From contig OY720636.1 of assembly GCA_963169105.1 (NCBI GenBank), forward strand, positions 107,756,539 through 107,820,538: a stretch of DNA of 64,000 nucleotides, given 5' to 3'. This stretch comes from Ceriagrion tenellum. Its lineage: Eukaryota > Arthropoda > Insecta > Odonata > Coenagrionidae. The first letter of the stretch is position 1. Every line of letters starts with the position of its first letter. The notes below the pieces were generated by a model, which was given only the letters and a program-made list of their open reading frames with translations, did not search any database and was not told where the DNA came from. Below are positions 1-10,518 of this stretch, piece by piece. The position numbers were made by a program, and so were the translations under genes.

Positions 1-183
1 AAATAAGAGAAAAGAATGAAATCAATCATATGGAAAAATATTATGCGAGGAACATTGATCAACCTACTCTATGCTAATTATGCCAAGAAGACCACGGTTT
101 AATGTCCCATCCAAACAACCAAAAAGTTTACATCAGAAGTCTTCATGAAACATCCAAAAAGGAATCGGAATTCAACAGAAAAA

Positions 184-246
184 CCTCCACCGGGATCCAA
201 ACCCGGGATTCAGATTGGGATGCTATAACTCATTTAACACACCCAC
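184..246 (-). mobile_element. tRNA-like SINE head (fragment)
   Basis: Read on the minus strand, this short block ends in a B-box-like stretch (GGTTTGGATCCC) inside a T-arm-like hairpin (CCCGGG...CCCGG). It resembles the minus-strand tRNA-like blocks near 10.0 and 42.1 kb. No proper acceptor stem or full cloverleaf is evident, so a functional tRNA gene is unlikely. The most economical reading is the 5' head of a tRNA-derived SINE. Its body was not delimited. Confidence 0.35.
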
Positions 247-1021
247 CAGATTCCCTCTGCTTCGTCATTTAGCACCACTACGCAGGTGAACATTGCATAG
301 TAATGGTCTTCAAAAGGTGAAAAGTTATTTTGTTTTCCTTAAATTGGAAAATCCGTAATTAATTTTTAAAATAAGCTTAACTGTTCTCCAAAATGTTTAA
401 GAAACATAATAACGCGACTGAGATCGGTGGAATCGTCGGCTAAAATCGTTTCATGGCTCCCAATAATAATAATCAGCTTATCATGCAAGCAAATGTATCT
501 ATGACACCCCGTCAGGATATTTCGGATGCCGAAAGGGCGGTCATAATCATCAATCCGAAGAGGAAAGACATTGTACGGGTATGAGTGGGTGGAAGAAGTG
601 GGGGTGCCCAGATCGTAGATACATCGGGATATGCAACCCGAAGAAAGTTTGAGTCTTCAAATTTGGAATTGGCTTTTCATCCTCTCTCCATATGTCAAAT
701 AACAAAGGCGTATTTCTCACCATTGAATATGGGCCCACATCAAATTTTGAATTTGGTTTAGGTAGTACATGACGCATGCCAAACATTAGAGGTACTAATT
801 TTAATAAAGATATCAGGCATGGAATAGCGCCACGAAACCAAGGGGGGGGGGGCTATTCTTTATAATCAGTACGTAGTGGTAAATTTATATTGATATTTAA
901 AGGTAAGCAAGAATCAGCCATAGTACGAGTTGAGTTTCAGCCATGGCATCAATAACTTCTATTCTCTTGATATTTTTCTCACATAATGCAAAATAAATCA
1001 GGTGAACCATATGTGATTCTT
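247..1021. other. Unassigned AT-leaning stretch
   Basis: No gene was recognised. The stretch holds a run of 11 G at 842-852 and a minus-strand open frame of 78 codons at 550-786 that matches no family I can name. It could be a worn retroelement piece or chance. Confidence 0.5.
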
Positions 1022-1231
1022 TTTATAAATATTTTGAGCATTCCCGTTTCTGTTGTAATTAGGGCCACAGTTATCTTTGCCAATATAAGGTGACCACATT
1101 TCTGATCCGAAAAGTCGGGACAGAATGTTCTCCCTAAGCTTAGGCACTTTTCTATACATACTTCTTTGATCACGTGAGGCGTTAAAAAACTTGCCATCCC
1201 GCGGCCGTTAAGACTCAAATTTTCTGTGCCT
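1022..1231 (+). repeat. Local direct duplication, copy A (210 bp)
   Basis: This copy reads from TTATAAATATTTTGAGCATT to GTGCCTAAGT and is repeated almost identically at 1477-1691. The two copies differ by only a few substitutions and a 2-3 base indel in an A run. Such high identity in degraded surroundings points to a recent local duplication or two insertions of a young repeat. No coding capacity was recognised. Confidence 0.9.
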
Positions 1232-1319
1232 AAGTAGGCGTAGCTTCCTAAAGAGCTAGCTTAGGATATTATAAATATAGGAAATAATAAATGCATTATG
1301 AACCATTTTTAATTTTAAT

Positions 1320-1387
1320 GAAAGGGAAATAATTTTATTTCTTTATTTATTTTCTTTCTTTCTTCTTTTTTCTTTCTTTATTTATTC
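1320..1387 (+). repeat. T/C-rich low-complexity tract
   Basis: The stretch is dominated by TTTC and TTTA words (TTTCTTTATTTATTTTCTTT and similar). It lies in the spacer between the two duplicated blocks. It may be the reversed A-rich tail of a retroelement or a simple microsatellite. Confidence 0.7.
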
Positions 1388-1476
1388 AAATGGTTGATAC
1401 ACAAATGTCAATTTTTAAAGAACTCCGGAACTATCCTCGGAGATGCCGAAAACCCAATTGCCGTCACCGGAACACA

Positions 1477-1691
1477 TTTATAAATAATTTGAGCATTCCC
1501 GTTTCTGTTGTAATTAGGGCCACAGTTATCTTTGCTAATATAAGGTGACCACATTTCTGATCCGAAAAGTCGGGACAGAATGTTCTCCCTAAGCTTAGGC
1601 ACTTTTCTATACATACTTCTTTGATCACGTGAGGCGTTAAAAAAAACTTGCCATCCCGAGGCCGTTAAGACTCAAATTTTCTGTGCCTAAG
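1477..1691 (+). repeat. Local direct duplication, copy B
   Basis: This is the second copy of the block at 1022-1231, in the same orientation. It begins with TTTATAAATAATTTGAGC and ends with GTGCCTAAGT. It has a slightly longer A run, and CGAGGCC where copy A has CGCGGCC. The sequences flanking the two copies differ, so the shared part is well bounded. Confidence 0.9.
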
Positions 1692-3129
1692 TCCCCCACA
1701 TGTGGGGAAAAAATCTTTCAAATCAACACAGACAGCGATTGTGAAGTCAGATGGCGTCCGCAGTATTGTGGGAACCGAAGTGTCAGACCCGGCCACAACA
1801 ACAGCTGGCAGGTGAATAACATCTTCAATACAATTTCCCGTAACTTCCTTAGAATTTTCGCTCCACCAATATGGAGACGGACAGCACCAATTGAGAAGCT
1901 TCCCCCCAAGTGAGCTGTACTGGACATATAGCACCAGTGAGGGCCGGGACGCGGCACGTCCGCTCCAGAAAACCTGTCATGTAAATGCCTTTGCTTCCCG
2001 CGTCGAAGAGTTGAGGCCAGTCACAACGGGGGAAATCGACGAGACAACGGCGGACCGCAGAACGGACCCAATTGAACGGAAAGGTTGCGAAATGCATTCG
2101 GTCGGAGAAGAGATAAAACGCAGATGAGGAAGAAGAAATAAACGGGGAAACTTGTTTCTCAACTTGACGAAACGAATCGGCTACAGATATAGGGGTAGAA
2201 GCCCTGCAGAAAAACATTTCAGTGGAAATCCCACAGTTTACATTTCTACAAGAGCGAAATAGGTAAGAGTTTTGTTTGGGTATTTCATTTTCCTATAAAT
2301 TTTCCAGGCCGAGACTTACTACCGAAAAATCATGCAGCGAAGACGACAAGCTAGCATATGACTAATGCCTGGGTCTGTCATAACAGTACCATCTTACATA
2401 TGTAAACAAAAAGGAAGGATAATCGGCTGAAACTATTCTAATCATACTCACGCTTTCAAAGAAAACAACCCCAAAACTCAATTCATACTTTAAAGCATTT
2501 GATCGTTTCAAAACGAAATTAGAGCAAAATACAATGACGAAGAAATTGGGAGTTTCTAGCATCCAATGTCTGTAACAAACAGGAAGGGACAGTTTCGCGA
2601 CTGAAATCAGTCCAACTATTTTGGCCTAGGCTTTTAAAATATATTTCTCTATAATACCATCCACCATTTAAGCATTTACTCAAGTTAACTCAAGCTAAAA
2701 GGTACTAGCCAATCTTGTAGTACCCGAGCTTGTTTTAAACTATTTATCTTATATATAAACTTCATATTATACGTCCGACATCACATTTTTTAATTAAACA
2801 CAAAAATGGAGTTTTTTGCCATGCGTTAGCACGAGCAGTCTCACATTCATCTATAATTATCGTATGTTCCCGCTAAGACACATAACTAAAAGCGGCAGAA
2901 TCTACTAGAAACAATCGATAGGGAAGTGAAAATTCAAGATGCACTTGAACATTGAAGAGGCATTTTAATAAGTATTTAGTTAATGGTTTCTGCTTTTTTA
3001 GTTTAAGTCACTTATTAACGCATTAATAATTCGAACGGTAAACATTAATTAGACTGTAAAATACTGTCTGAGCTTCATTCATTCCTTCCTATTTTTTATT
3101 ATAAGTACATTTATTCGCTCCAACAAAAA
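1692..3129. other. Unassigned stretch, open on both strands in its first part
   Basis: Between about 1700 and 2215 several frames stay open on both strands for 60-120 codons, and base composition is more balanced than downstream. None of the translations shows a family motif I recognise. An exon of an unknown gene or an old element cannot be excluded. From 2220 to 3129 the DNA is AT-rich and featureless. Confidence 0.45.
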
Positions 3130-3486
3130 CGGCTTCCGCGTTCCGGCAAATATCTCGATAAGTCAAGTAATAATACACGGATAATTTGGCAGGGTTGGAA
3201 AGCTTGGATTATACCCTTGTAATGGCTTACGGAATTAGTTTCAGAAAAATGCAACATCATGTCCACACAAGAAGTTATTGCAAAACATTTGCGGTCAAAA
3301 TTATCGGACTGAAAAACTACGATAGGCAAGTCAATGATCCCAAACGTGGCAGAAACCAGAGCATAGGAGATTGGGCTGGATAAGTGCAAATTTTGGTAGG
3401 GAGTCCACATTATAAGATCATATCGCTTTGTCAGGAAAAATACGACTACCTTCTTTCTGTTATCGCAATAACTTGTCACTCCTGTT
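3130..3486. repeat. Dispersed 350-bp repeat, copy 1
   Basis: This block aligns along its length with 13048-13394, from CGGCTTCC to CTTGTCACTCCTGTT, with about 15% mismatches and a few short indels. Both copies keep a plus-strand open frame of 54 codons with the same start and stop (here 3222-3383). The changes between copies are mostly amino-acid-changing, so selection on a protein is not indicated. Termini show no obvious inverted repeats. It is likely an unclassified interspersed repeat. Confidence 0.8.
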
Positions 3487-4149
3487 AAATCATAATTGTT
3501 TATTATACTTTCAGCTCCACATGCCGTAATACATAGTTAGTCAGCGGATTCAGAAAACCTCGATACACGCGGTGGGAAATGCATTATTATCACTTATGGT
3601 TAAACTATCGGTATAACAATACCCACAGTAATAGCTAAAGACATGTTCCAATAGTGAATACTTTAATAAAGGGAGAACTTCATGGCCGAGAAGCACCGTG
3701 AGCAAACATTCACCAGGCATGGGGATTTGTCCGAGCAGTCAACCACCGACGGCGAGGATTTCGAACATATTAGGAAGAAATGAGAATTCTAGGCGATCGA
3801 TGTGCGAGCCCCACGCCACTGCATCTTTTAGTTGGCCGGGGGAAGGCTTCCATCCGGGCCCTCGTTCATACGTGATAAGAATTCCGGGGCGATGCTTCAT
3901 TCCCTTTCGAGGGGAAAGGTGTGAAGATAAGGGAAACCTAACTCACACGCTCAGCAAGTGTTTGCTACGTGCACAACTTCGGCGCCGTCCAATGAATTAC
4001 AATGGCATACCAAGCAAGCAAGAAGCACTCTAGAAAGGACCCCGTCCATTTATTTGGCAGGACAAAACACTGGTACTTGTAATGCACATAGAACTTTATG
4101 TTTTCTATCTCGACTTAATCAGTCCTAACAAAAAATGATGTGAGTTCTT
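3487..4149. other. Unassigned stretch
   Basis: No gene was recognised. A plus-strand frame of 111 codons at 3698-4033 lies in a GC-richer patch but has no identifiable motif or coding signature, and is probably fortuitous. Confidence 0.45.
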
Positions 4150-4459
4150 GTCATGCTAGATAAGAAATAATGAAGTGTTCAGAAGAGGAGAGGGCCATAT
4201 GGAGCACCATACATAAAAGAAGAACGGGATGGATTGGACACACCCTGAGACACAATAAGTTTGTGAAGAACATAATTGAAGGCAAAGTAGAGGGAAAAGT
4301 CCCTAGCGGAAGACCCTGGAATGAGTTCAAGGACCAAATAAAGAGGAAAGTACATACATAGGAAAATATACCAGGAGGTAAAGGAACTAGCATTAGATAG
4401 GGAAGGGTGGAGGGCTGTAGTCGACCAATCTTAGGATTGAACAACCTATCTACCATGCG
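4150..4459 (+). pseudogene. LINE reverse-transcriptase C-terminal remnant
   Basis: This is the decayed 3' coding end of a non-LTR retrotransposon. The frame from 4170 to 4361 encodes the post-RT region typical of endonuclease/reverse-transcriptase polyproteins: KRRTGWIGHTLRHNKFVKNI, then IIEGKVEGK, then a G-R-P block before the next basic helix. After a stop at 4359-4361 a shifted frame continues with YQEVKELALDREGWRAVVDQ, which is also characteristic of these proteins (the ...DREGWR... end). The copy is therefore frameshifted and truncated, with no endonuclease or RT catalytic core upstream. The sequence after 4440 is probably 3' UTR. The family (RTE-, CR1- or R1-like) cannot be fixed by eye. 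The open frame on the opposite strand (4151-4456) is a shadow of this remnant. Confidence 0.82.
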
Positions 4460-6128
4460 TGATGCCTAAGTTTAATCCTACATTTTTACATGCGAACACA
4501 AAATGTAACACAGCCAATCAGAGGGGTTGGGGACGGCGCTGCTTGAGACTCGAAGAACAGATTAAGGAACTTGATGCACTCATTCCGACCACTTGAGTTT
4601 CACATTGAACTAGAGGATATTATTTCAACTCCACAAAACATCTTTCACTATAAAATTGCACTTTGTAATTTCTCCGGGACATTCATTGAGACGGACGAAT
4701 TTTGCCAGATAAGGCGTCATCACATTAAACTTCAATTGTGATGATCATTTAGCGGTCTCCCTTGGAATTATAGTACATTTTCATTGATAAATGCAAATTA
4801 GGCCCAACGCTACATAATGAAAGATCAAATCAAAACTAGAATAGGAGAGATGTAGGGCAATACAAAGGGATATAAAAGACAACATTAATAGCCCAGGACA
4901 CGAATTCACCATAGTACATTTTATTTTCGTCCCTTTCCTCGTATAATTCAATTCCTCATTCCTCTCTCTTTGCCATGGCTGTTGCCCATATACTCCCATC
5001 CCCCATCCAGATACCATTCTGGCTGCATTAAGGATCTAATAAAAATGCAGGATCATTTACTCTCTCCAAATTCATGTATGCTCCTTTACGATAAAATTTT
5101 CGCGAATTTATCGAAATCGAAATTTTTTGCGTGCACTAAAAATTCCTCCGAGGTTTTCCACTGAGTCTTTCCATTCCCTTGAACAAATGGACTCGTTCTA
5201 CATCCACGTGAGCCTTTTCCGGCAAAGAATGGATCTGGCCTCAATGCTATTTATATGCGCGGGCCCTTTATGCACGTACTCGCGTCCCACCCGTGAGGAG
5301 AGTCATTGATCTAGGAAATAACAGCATTGTCTCTCAAAAGGGGGATGGGAGGAGGCCCTAGAAAGTCTCCTATATTTCCTTGATCCACCTGCGGAGGGGA
5401 AGCTCATGGTGGGGGGACAGAAATAGGAGGGAGCTGAGCTTACCACCGAGAACCGAAGAGCACAAACAGATGTGTAGATGAGGATATTGAAACATGGTGA
5501 GATAGCTGGCACGGTGAGTGGATATTATCGTCGCAATACGTAATTACACTCACCACAAAGAAAGTATTAAATCGAAAAGAGAAAAATAAGCTTTAAAAAT
5601 TATATAATGCATAGTCATTTTTTCACCACAGAAATTCTTAATATTAAAAATTCTTCATATCATAAGATTAAGTTTTATCATAAAATAACAAATTATGAGA
5701 TCCGATGACTTTTATTACTGTAACTGCTAATTCTGATGAAGAAAAAATGCGCACACAGCGGGAGAAATACATTTATTATGCTTTGATTCTGCTAAAATAT
5801 TTCCCTCATGACGCTTGGTAAAAGAGTATTGATTCAACAAAAGTGGTAGCCTGTTTGGCTTGGCATATAAAATTAACGGAAATTTGACTAAAATATACAA
5901 TAATCAATAATTGAATTTGAGCATGGTTTAAAAATCTCCAATTGTCAAGCCAGAATTTCAGGTTAATATTATGAATGAAAGTTAGAGGGTGTGCCAGAAA
6001 AATATGCAGTAGTGGACAATTGTTACTATTAGAGAAAGGTAAAGCACTCTATCGATGTTATTTTAGTAGGAAAAAAGTTGTCCTGAGTATTATAGTGTCC
6101 TATTTTAACATTCCTCATTTACATAAAC
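4460..6128. other. Unassigned stretch
   Basis: No gene was recognised. A purine-richer patch at about 5330-5500 and AT-rich DNA from 5520 onwards were noted. No inverted repeats, tRNA-like motifs or LINE motifs were seen. Confidence 0.5.
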
Positions 6129-6340
6129 TCTTCATAGCCTGAAGAAAGATCCACGGCTTTCCCGGTGTAATGTGATGTTGAAGGTCACTCGGGTTTTCCA
6201 CTGGGTCAAACTTACCATCTTGGCCGAAGTTTCAGGACAGGCCCTGATGACTATGGACCAGACGTCCATCGAAACGTCGGCCAAGATGGAGAGTTTGACC
6301 CGGAGGAAAACCCGAGTAACCTTCAACATCTTCATAGCCT
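6129..6340. mobile_element. Foldback element with 12-bp flanking direct repeats
   Basis: Two arms of about 58 bp, 6175-6232 and 6271-6329, are inverted copies of each other. The left arm reads ATGTTGAAGGTCACTCGGG, and the right arm in reverse complement reads ATGTTGAAGGTTACTCGGG. Both continue through GGGTCAAACT and CATCTTGGCCGA to a GTTTC core. The direct repeat TCTTCATAGCCT occurs at 6129-6140 and again at 6329-6340, consistent with a target-site duplication. There is no coding capacity. The arms resemble those at 51.2 and 61.5 kb. Confidence 0.85.
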
Positions 6341-9300
6341 ATTAGGAAATCAAATACTGCTCATTTTAGTAAACTCAATCGCATCCATCAGCTTCTGTCA
6401 TAACTCACTACCCTGAAGCTGAAAAAACTGAAAGTTACATCAACGATCTACAACGACTACATAAACGACCCACAACAACTTTTACAAAATCTCTACACCA
6501 GCGTTATATTTATTCATATCGCCAGCCTATTACTTTTTCAACCATCTTCTCACTCACTTTCTTTCTTATGCAGCTTATATTTTCCTCCCTTCCATATCAT
6601 AAGTTATCCCTCTCGGAAAGCTCAGAAGCAAGCACTTCCAAAATAAAATATACTCTTCAAAATTCAGCCCTAATCCTCACCGAATTTCCTTCGCGTGTCT
6701 ACTTAGTTTCCCGATCGCCATTTCCCTCTTTTCAAACTCCTGGAGACTGACTTCTTTTCATCCTCGTGTTGACTCCGAGAACAATTACGACCAAAACCTT
6801 CGAAAAGAACAGGATTCCCTTGGCCTGATATATTCTACGTATTTTTACCTCAATGAAGCTCAATAAGAATTGATTTAAAATGGGAAGGTTTGCGAATGTT
6901 TTCACTATTCTCCGAGTGACGTTGTAATAGTTTGTCAATATGTGCTATTTCACCAATTGCGTATAAATAGTTGATAATTTCAAATTAACTTCTCAACTTT
7001 TTTTATTTTTTTCATAAAATCATATTTTCTTAAAGTAGAGCCTGATACCGTCGAACTTAACGTATACATAGCTTTAAATCTCATATTTTTCACGGCCGCT
7101 AGAACACATTTCGCAGAAGATTCCAGCCGGATGGAGACACGATGTCTCTTGCCTGGTACGGACTTCCGCGCAGCGATGCATAAGTATTTACATTAAATAG
7201 TTTTGTAAGTACATAAGTATTTACATACAGTATTTACAATTAAGTACTCAAAAGAGCGTTATTACGTACAATTTGCAGCCGTGCCACTTCTCATGATCGT
7301 ATTTCGTATCCATCCCTCTTATATACAGCTTTGTTTTACTTTTACTATAATATTTTGCAATTGAGTGGATATAACTGCACATAATCCGCAAACGTTGGCA
7401 AGACGAAATATAAAATGTGCTTCACTTGCAAATTGAAGGAGATGGAGAACCCTAGGTATCATTCATTATCTCTTACGTATCTTATTGTTCAAAATCGCTC
7501 ACATATGGCATACATCTACCACTCATGTTAGACTTCATATAAAGAACTTTTTTTCAGCTACACGTAGTGAAATTTAATACCGCACATGTATACATGGGTA
7601 AAATCTACTCAATGTATATTGGGAAAATCAAGAGGCAAAAGGGGTCCATATCGATGTTCTAGGGTTTTTATATAAAAAAATTGTCCCCACAATCAACTGG
7701 CATGATTAAAAAAACTACCCTAAGTAGAATGAAATTCACGGATTCATGTTTTGTTATTTCATACAAAAGTGAGGGCAGCATTGCTTCACGATCAAAAGTA
7801 CTCTTGAGTAACTTGGGAATATTCAAAACAAGAATTGTGAACAGGAATGAAATTTTTTAACAATACTGAGGTTCGTATACCAACATCAAAGACTAATTTA
7901 TTTAAGAATCAGTGATCGGATCAGGAGCAAGAAAATTATACAGCTTCGAGCTTCACCTCCGGCGCCGGTTCCAGCAAATATTTTTGAGCTCCTGGGAGCT
8001 CCAAAGCCCTGCTAAAAAGTAAAATTTCACCATTGAGATGAAACGCCTTGGGTCCGCACAGTAAACGTCTGGGCCTCGATTGTGCTTCAAATCACGATCA
8101 CGCGCAGCATGAATGGCGCATTCACGGAATACCCCTCATGGACGCGGCCGACGACGCTCGAGATTTGACGTCACCGAGAGAAAATATGAGTCGAGCGGTT
8201 AATTGAACTCCAGGGACTTCCGAGGAGCCGAGAAGGATTCGTGGACCTCACCATCAGGGTGCATGACGGGAATAAACGAGACAAAGGACGAAAAGGACGC
8301 GTGAAAAGGTGCGGGTAGCGGCGGACGGCGCCGTGGCAGGTGACATCGTAAAGGGGGCCCGCATCTATCACGTAGCCTAGCCATCCATTTCGTATAATAA
8401 AGACGAGACAGGGAACTGAGACCTCGCAGAAGCGCATAGGCTGGAGACAGGACGAGGAAGAGAAAGGTGTACTACTTTGTGATACCAAAGACGCGAACAA
8501 GTGTTTTGTCTTCCTTCCGTGTAATCGCTATCGTCATCCGAGGTTTCAACTCCGCTAGCTATATGCTGTTTGCAATACAGACTCCTGCGACTCGGTCAAT
8601 ATTATGAGATCAGTATACTGATGTTAGAAGCGTCACTTGAGAAACAGCGACCACAGTTTCGCTTCATCTGGCGTGTTTAAACTGGGCTGACATTAGTGCG
8701 CGATAGGTCACGGTGGCAACGGGATCAAGTCCTTTACTGGTAACTATACCGCTAATGATCCAAGTCCTTTCCAGGAGGGTTTTACACCCACCAAGTCATG
8801 AGCAAAAGGACTACATTTTTACATATTCCTTCAAGTAAAACTACTGCGGCAAAAATTATGAAATACCAAATGAGAGGTTCGTTATGAATATCTGTGACTG
8901 GACATTCTATTCAGAACGGAGGAATTTTAGGGCGATGTTTTTTCTACATCAGTGAAAACTCCAGTGAATGAATAATATCGTAAATATCGTTAAGCGTTCA
9001 CAAAATTCTCTCTCGTGTATTTACCTCCTGTAGTAGTGTCTGGATGATTCCTTTTCATCAACACGAGTGCATCAGTCATGGAACTTGTGCTGTCCATAAA
9101 TATTACAAATAGTGTCAGCCTCAACTTGTGGAAATACTCAATACTTGAAAATAAACGGATATATTTTTGGGAAATGACAGCTGCCCAAATAATGGTCGGA
9201 AAAAATCCGAGAGTAAAAAATAATAAGCATTCTTCTCAAACTAGACAGAAAGCCTTCCATTCTTACACGTATTTCTCTCTCTTTCAATAGCCCTCAGCTC

Positions 9301-9984
9301 CACTTGTCTCTAGAACCATCTTTCTGCCTAACCTATCTTGTATTCTATCTCCCACTATGCCTCACTCTCACACATAATGACCGTACGCAGTGATTTTTTC
9401 GTATTAAATGGGAAAATCCCTCAACGAAGATTTAAGGACAGACACCTAGAGCAAAAAAGAGGCATTTAATAATGAAGAGAGACAAAGAAACATTGGAGTT
9501 AACTTAGAACATGGAGAAATTGGAGATTATATTGTCGGTGTAACCAAACAACTATGCTGTAATTTATTAGTAAATTGAAAGTGTAAACCATGGCCCAAGA
9601 ATGCTTAACCTGGGACGCGAAAGAAAAATAAATATTGAACAACGAAAAATGGGAGAGGGAGACGGCCGCGAGTGAGAAGACGGGAGACGGTGTTTTTGAG
9701 ATACGGTTGAGTAAGTTTTCTTTGTGAATTTGAGTGGCGAAATATTCTGTGGGAAAGTGAGTGTTGTAATGTATGATTAAGTGTTATGGGAAAAGTGGAC
9801 CGAGTGTTGTAATATATTGCGAGGTATTCTGTGACAAATAAAACGAATGTTACATCGGTCTGAGAGATCGAGCTTCACTCTAGGGATAACCACCCATTCA
9901 ATGAGAGGAATACTGCCCTTGGAAGTACATACATTCCGCAGAGTACTCATAGGAGGAGATCGTCATTCCAGTGAAGCATCCGCG
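6341..9984. other. Unassigned stretch with a CpG-dense patch and a weak LTR-like block
   Basis: No gene was recognised. About 8030-8350 is GC- and CpG-denser than its surroundings, with open frames on the minus strand but no motif. About 9640-9870 has GTGTTGTAATRTAT repeated twice and AATAAA near its end, as a solo LTR might. No matching partner or clean TG...CA ends with a duplication were found, so this is only a suggestion. Confidence 0.4.
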
Positions 9985-10060
9985 CCGCCACCAGGATTCA
10001 AACCCGACCTTTTGGCGTGAGAAACCGATAAGAATATACACCTTACCAACCTTCCATCAA
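9985..10060 (-). mobile_element. tRNA-like SINE head
   Basis: On the minus strand the order is GGTTGGTAAGGTGTA (A-box-like), an anticodon-arm-like middle, CACGCCAAAAGG, and GGTCGGGTTTGAATCCTGG (B box GGTTTGAATCC). Spacing between boxes suits a tRNA-derived RNA polymerase III promoter. The region downstream on the minus strand (towards lower coordinates) is GC-rich and then loses identity. Shared CACGC..AAAAGG and the B box link it to the block at 42.1 kb. Confidence 0.55.
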
Positions 10061-10518
10061 CTTCGTAAAAGCTTCGCTCCGAATAGGACTCGGAACTGAG
10101 CCAGACATAAAAGCGAGAGATTCCCGAAACAGGAGCGCCGGCGCTGCCCCGGTCAGGAAGGGTGTTTAAACAAGCAATAAACGTCACTTTCCGTAGACTC
10201 CGCTGAATAGAAGAGAATCATATGAGCCTTACCCTCTCGGAAGTATTAAACGAGACGGCGTCTACTAGGGAAAAAGAGCCGGACAGGTTTGCTCAACCGA
10301 ACGGGCCGTCATTAAGCGGGAACCCCTGGCGACCCCCACCGCCTACGACCTGCCAATCCCCCCCCCCTGCTCCCAGCTGCCCATGACCTCTGGCAGCCCT
10401 ACCACCAACCCCCGAAACCACATGAACTCTATCCCGCCCACAGCTCTTCTCGCGTGACGTCGAATAATAAATAGGTCCCAACGATACTCCCTCTTTTTTA
10501 TTAATCCACCGGGCTGAC
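10061..10518. other. GC-rich stretch, no gene recognised
   Basis: The DNA is richer in G and C than its neighbours, with C runs at about 10358-10370 and minus-strand open frames that are low-complexity glycine-rich readings of this composition. It abuts the tandem array. A promoter-like CpG patch is possible, but nothing specific was seen. Confidence 0.4.

Noticed and set aside
3222..3383. Conserved 54-codon micropeptide in the dispersed repeat
   Set aside because: The copy at 13130-13291 differs mainly by amino-acid-changing substitutions, which is not purifying selection. Conservation of start and stop is explained by recent shared ancestry.
8171..8500. 109-codon minus-strand frame in a CpG-dense patch
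   Set aside because: No recognisable motif, an overlapping second frame, and composition alone explains the lack of stops.
9540..9880. Solo LTR
   Set aside because: AATAAA and repeated GTGTTGTAAT words are suggestive, but no TG...CA ends with a flanking duplication and no second copy were found.
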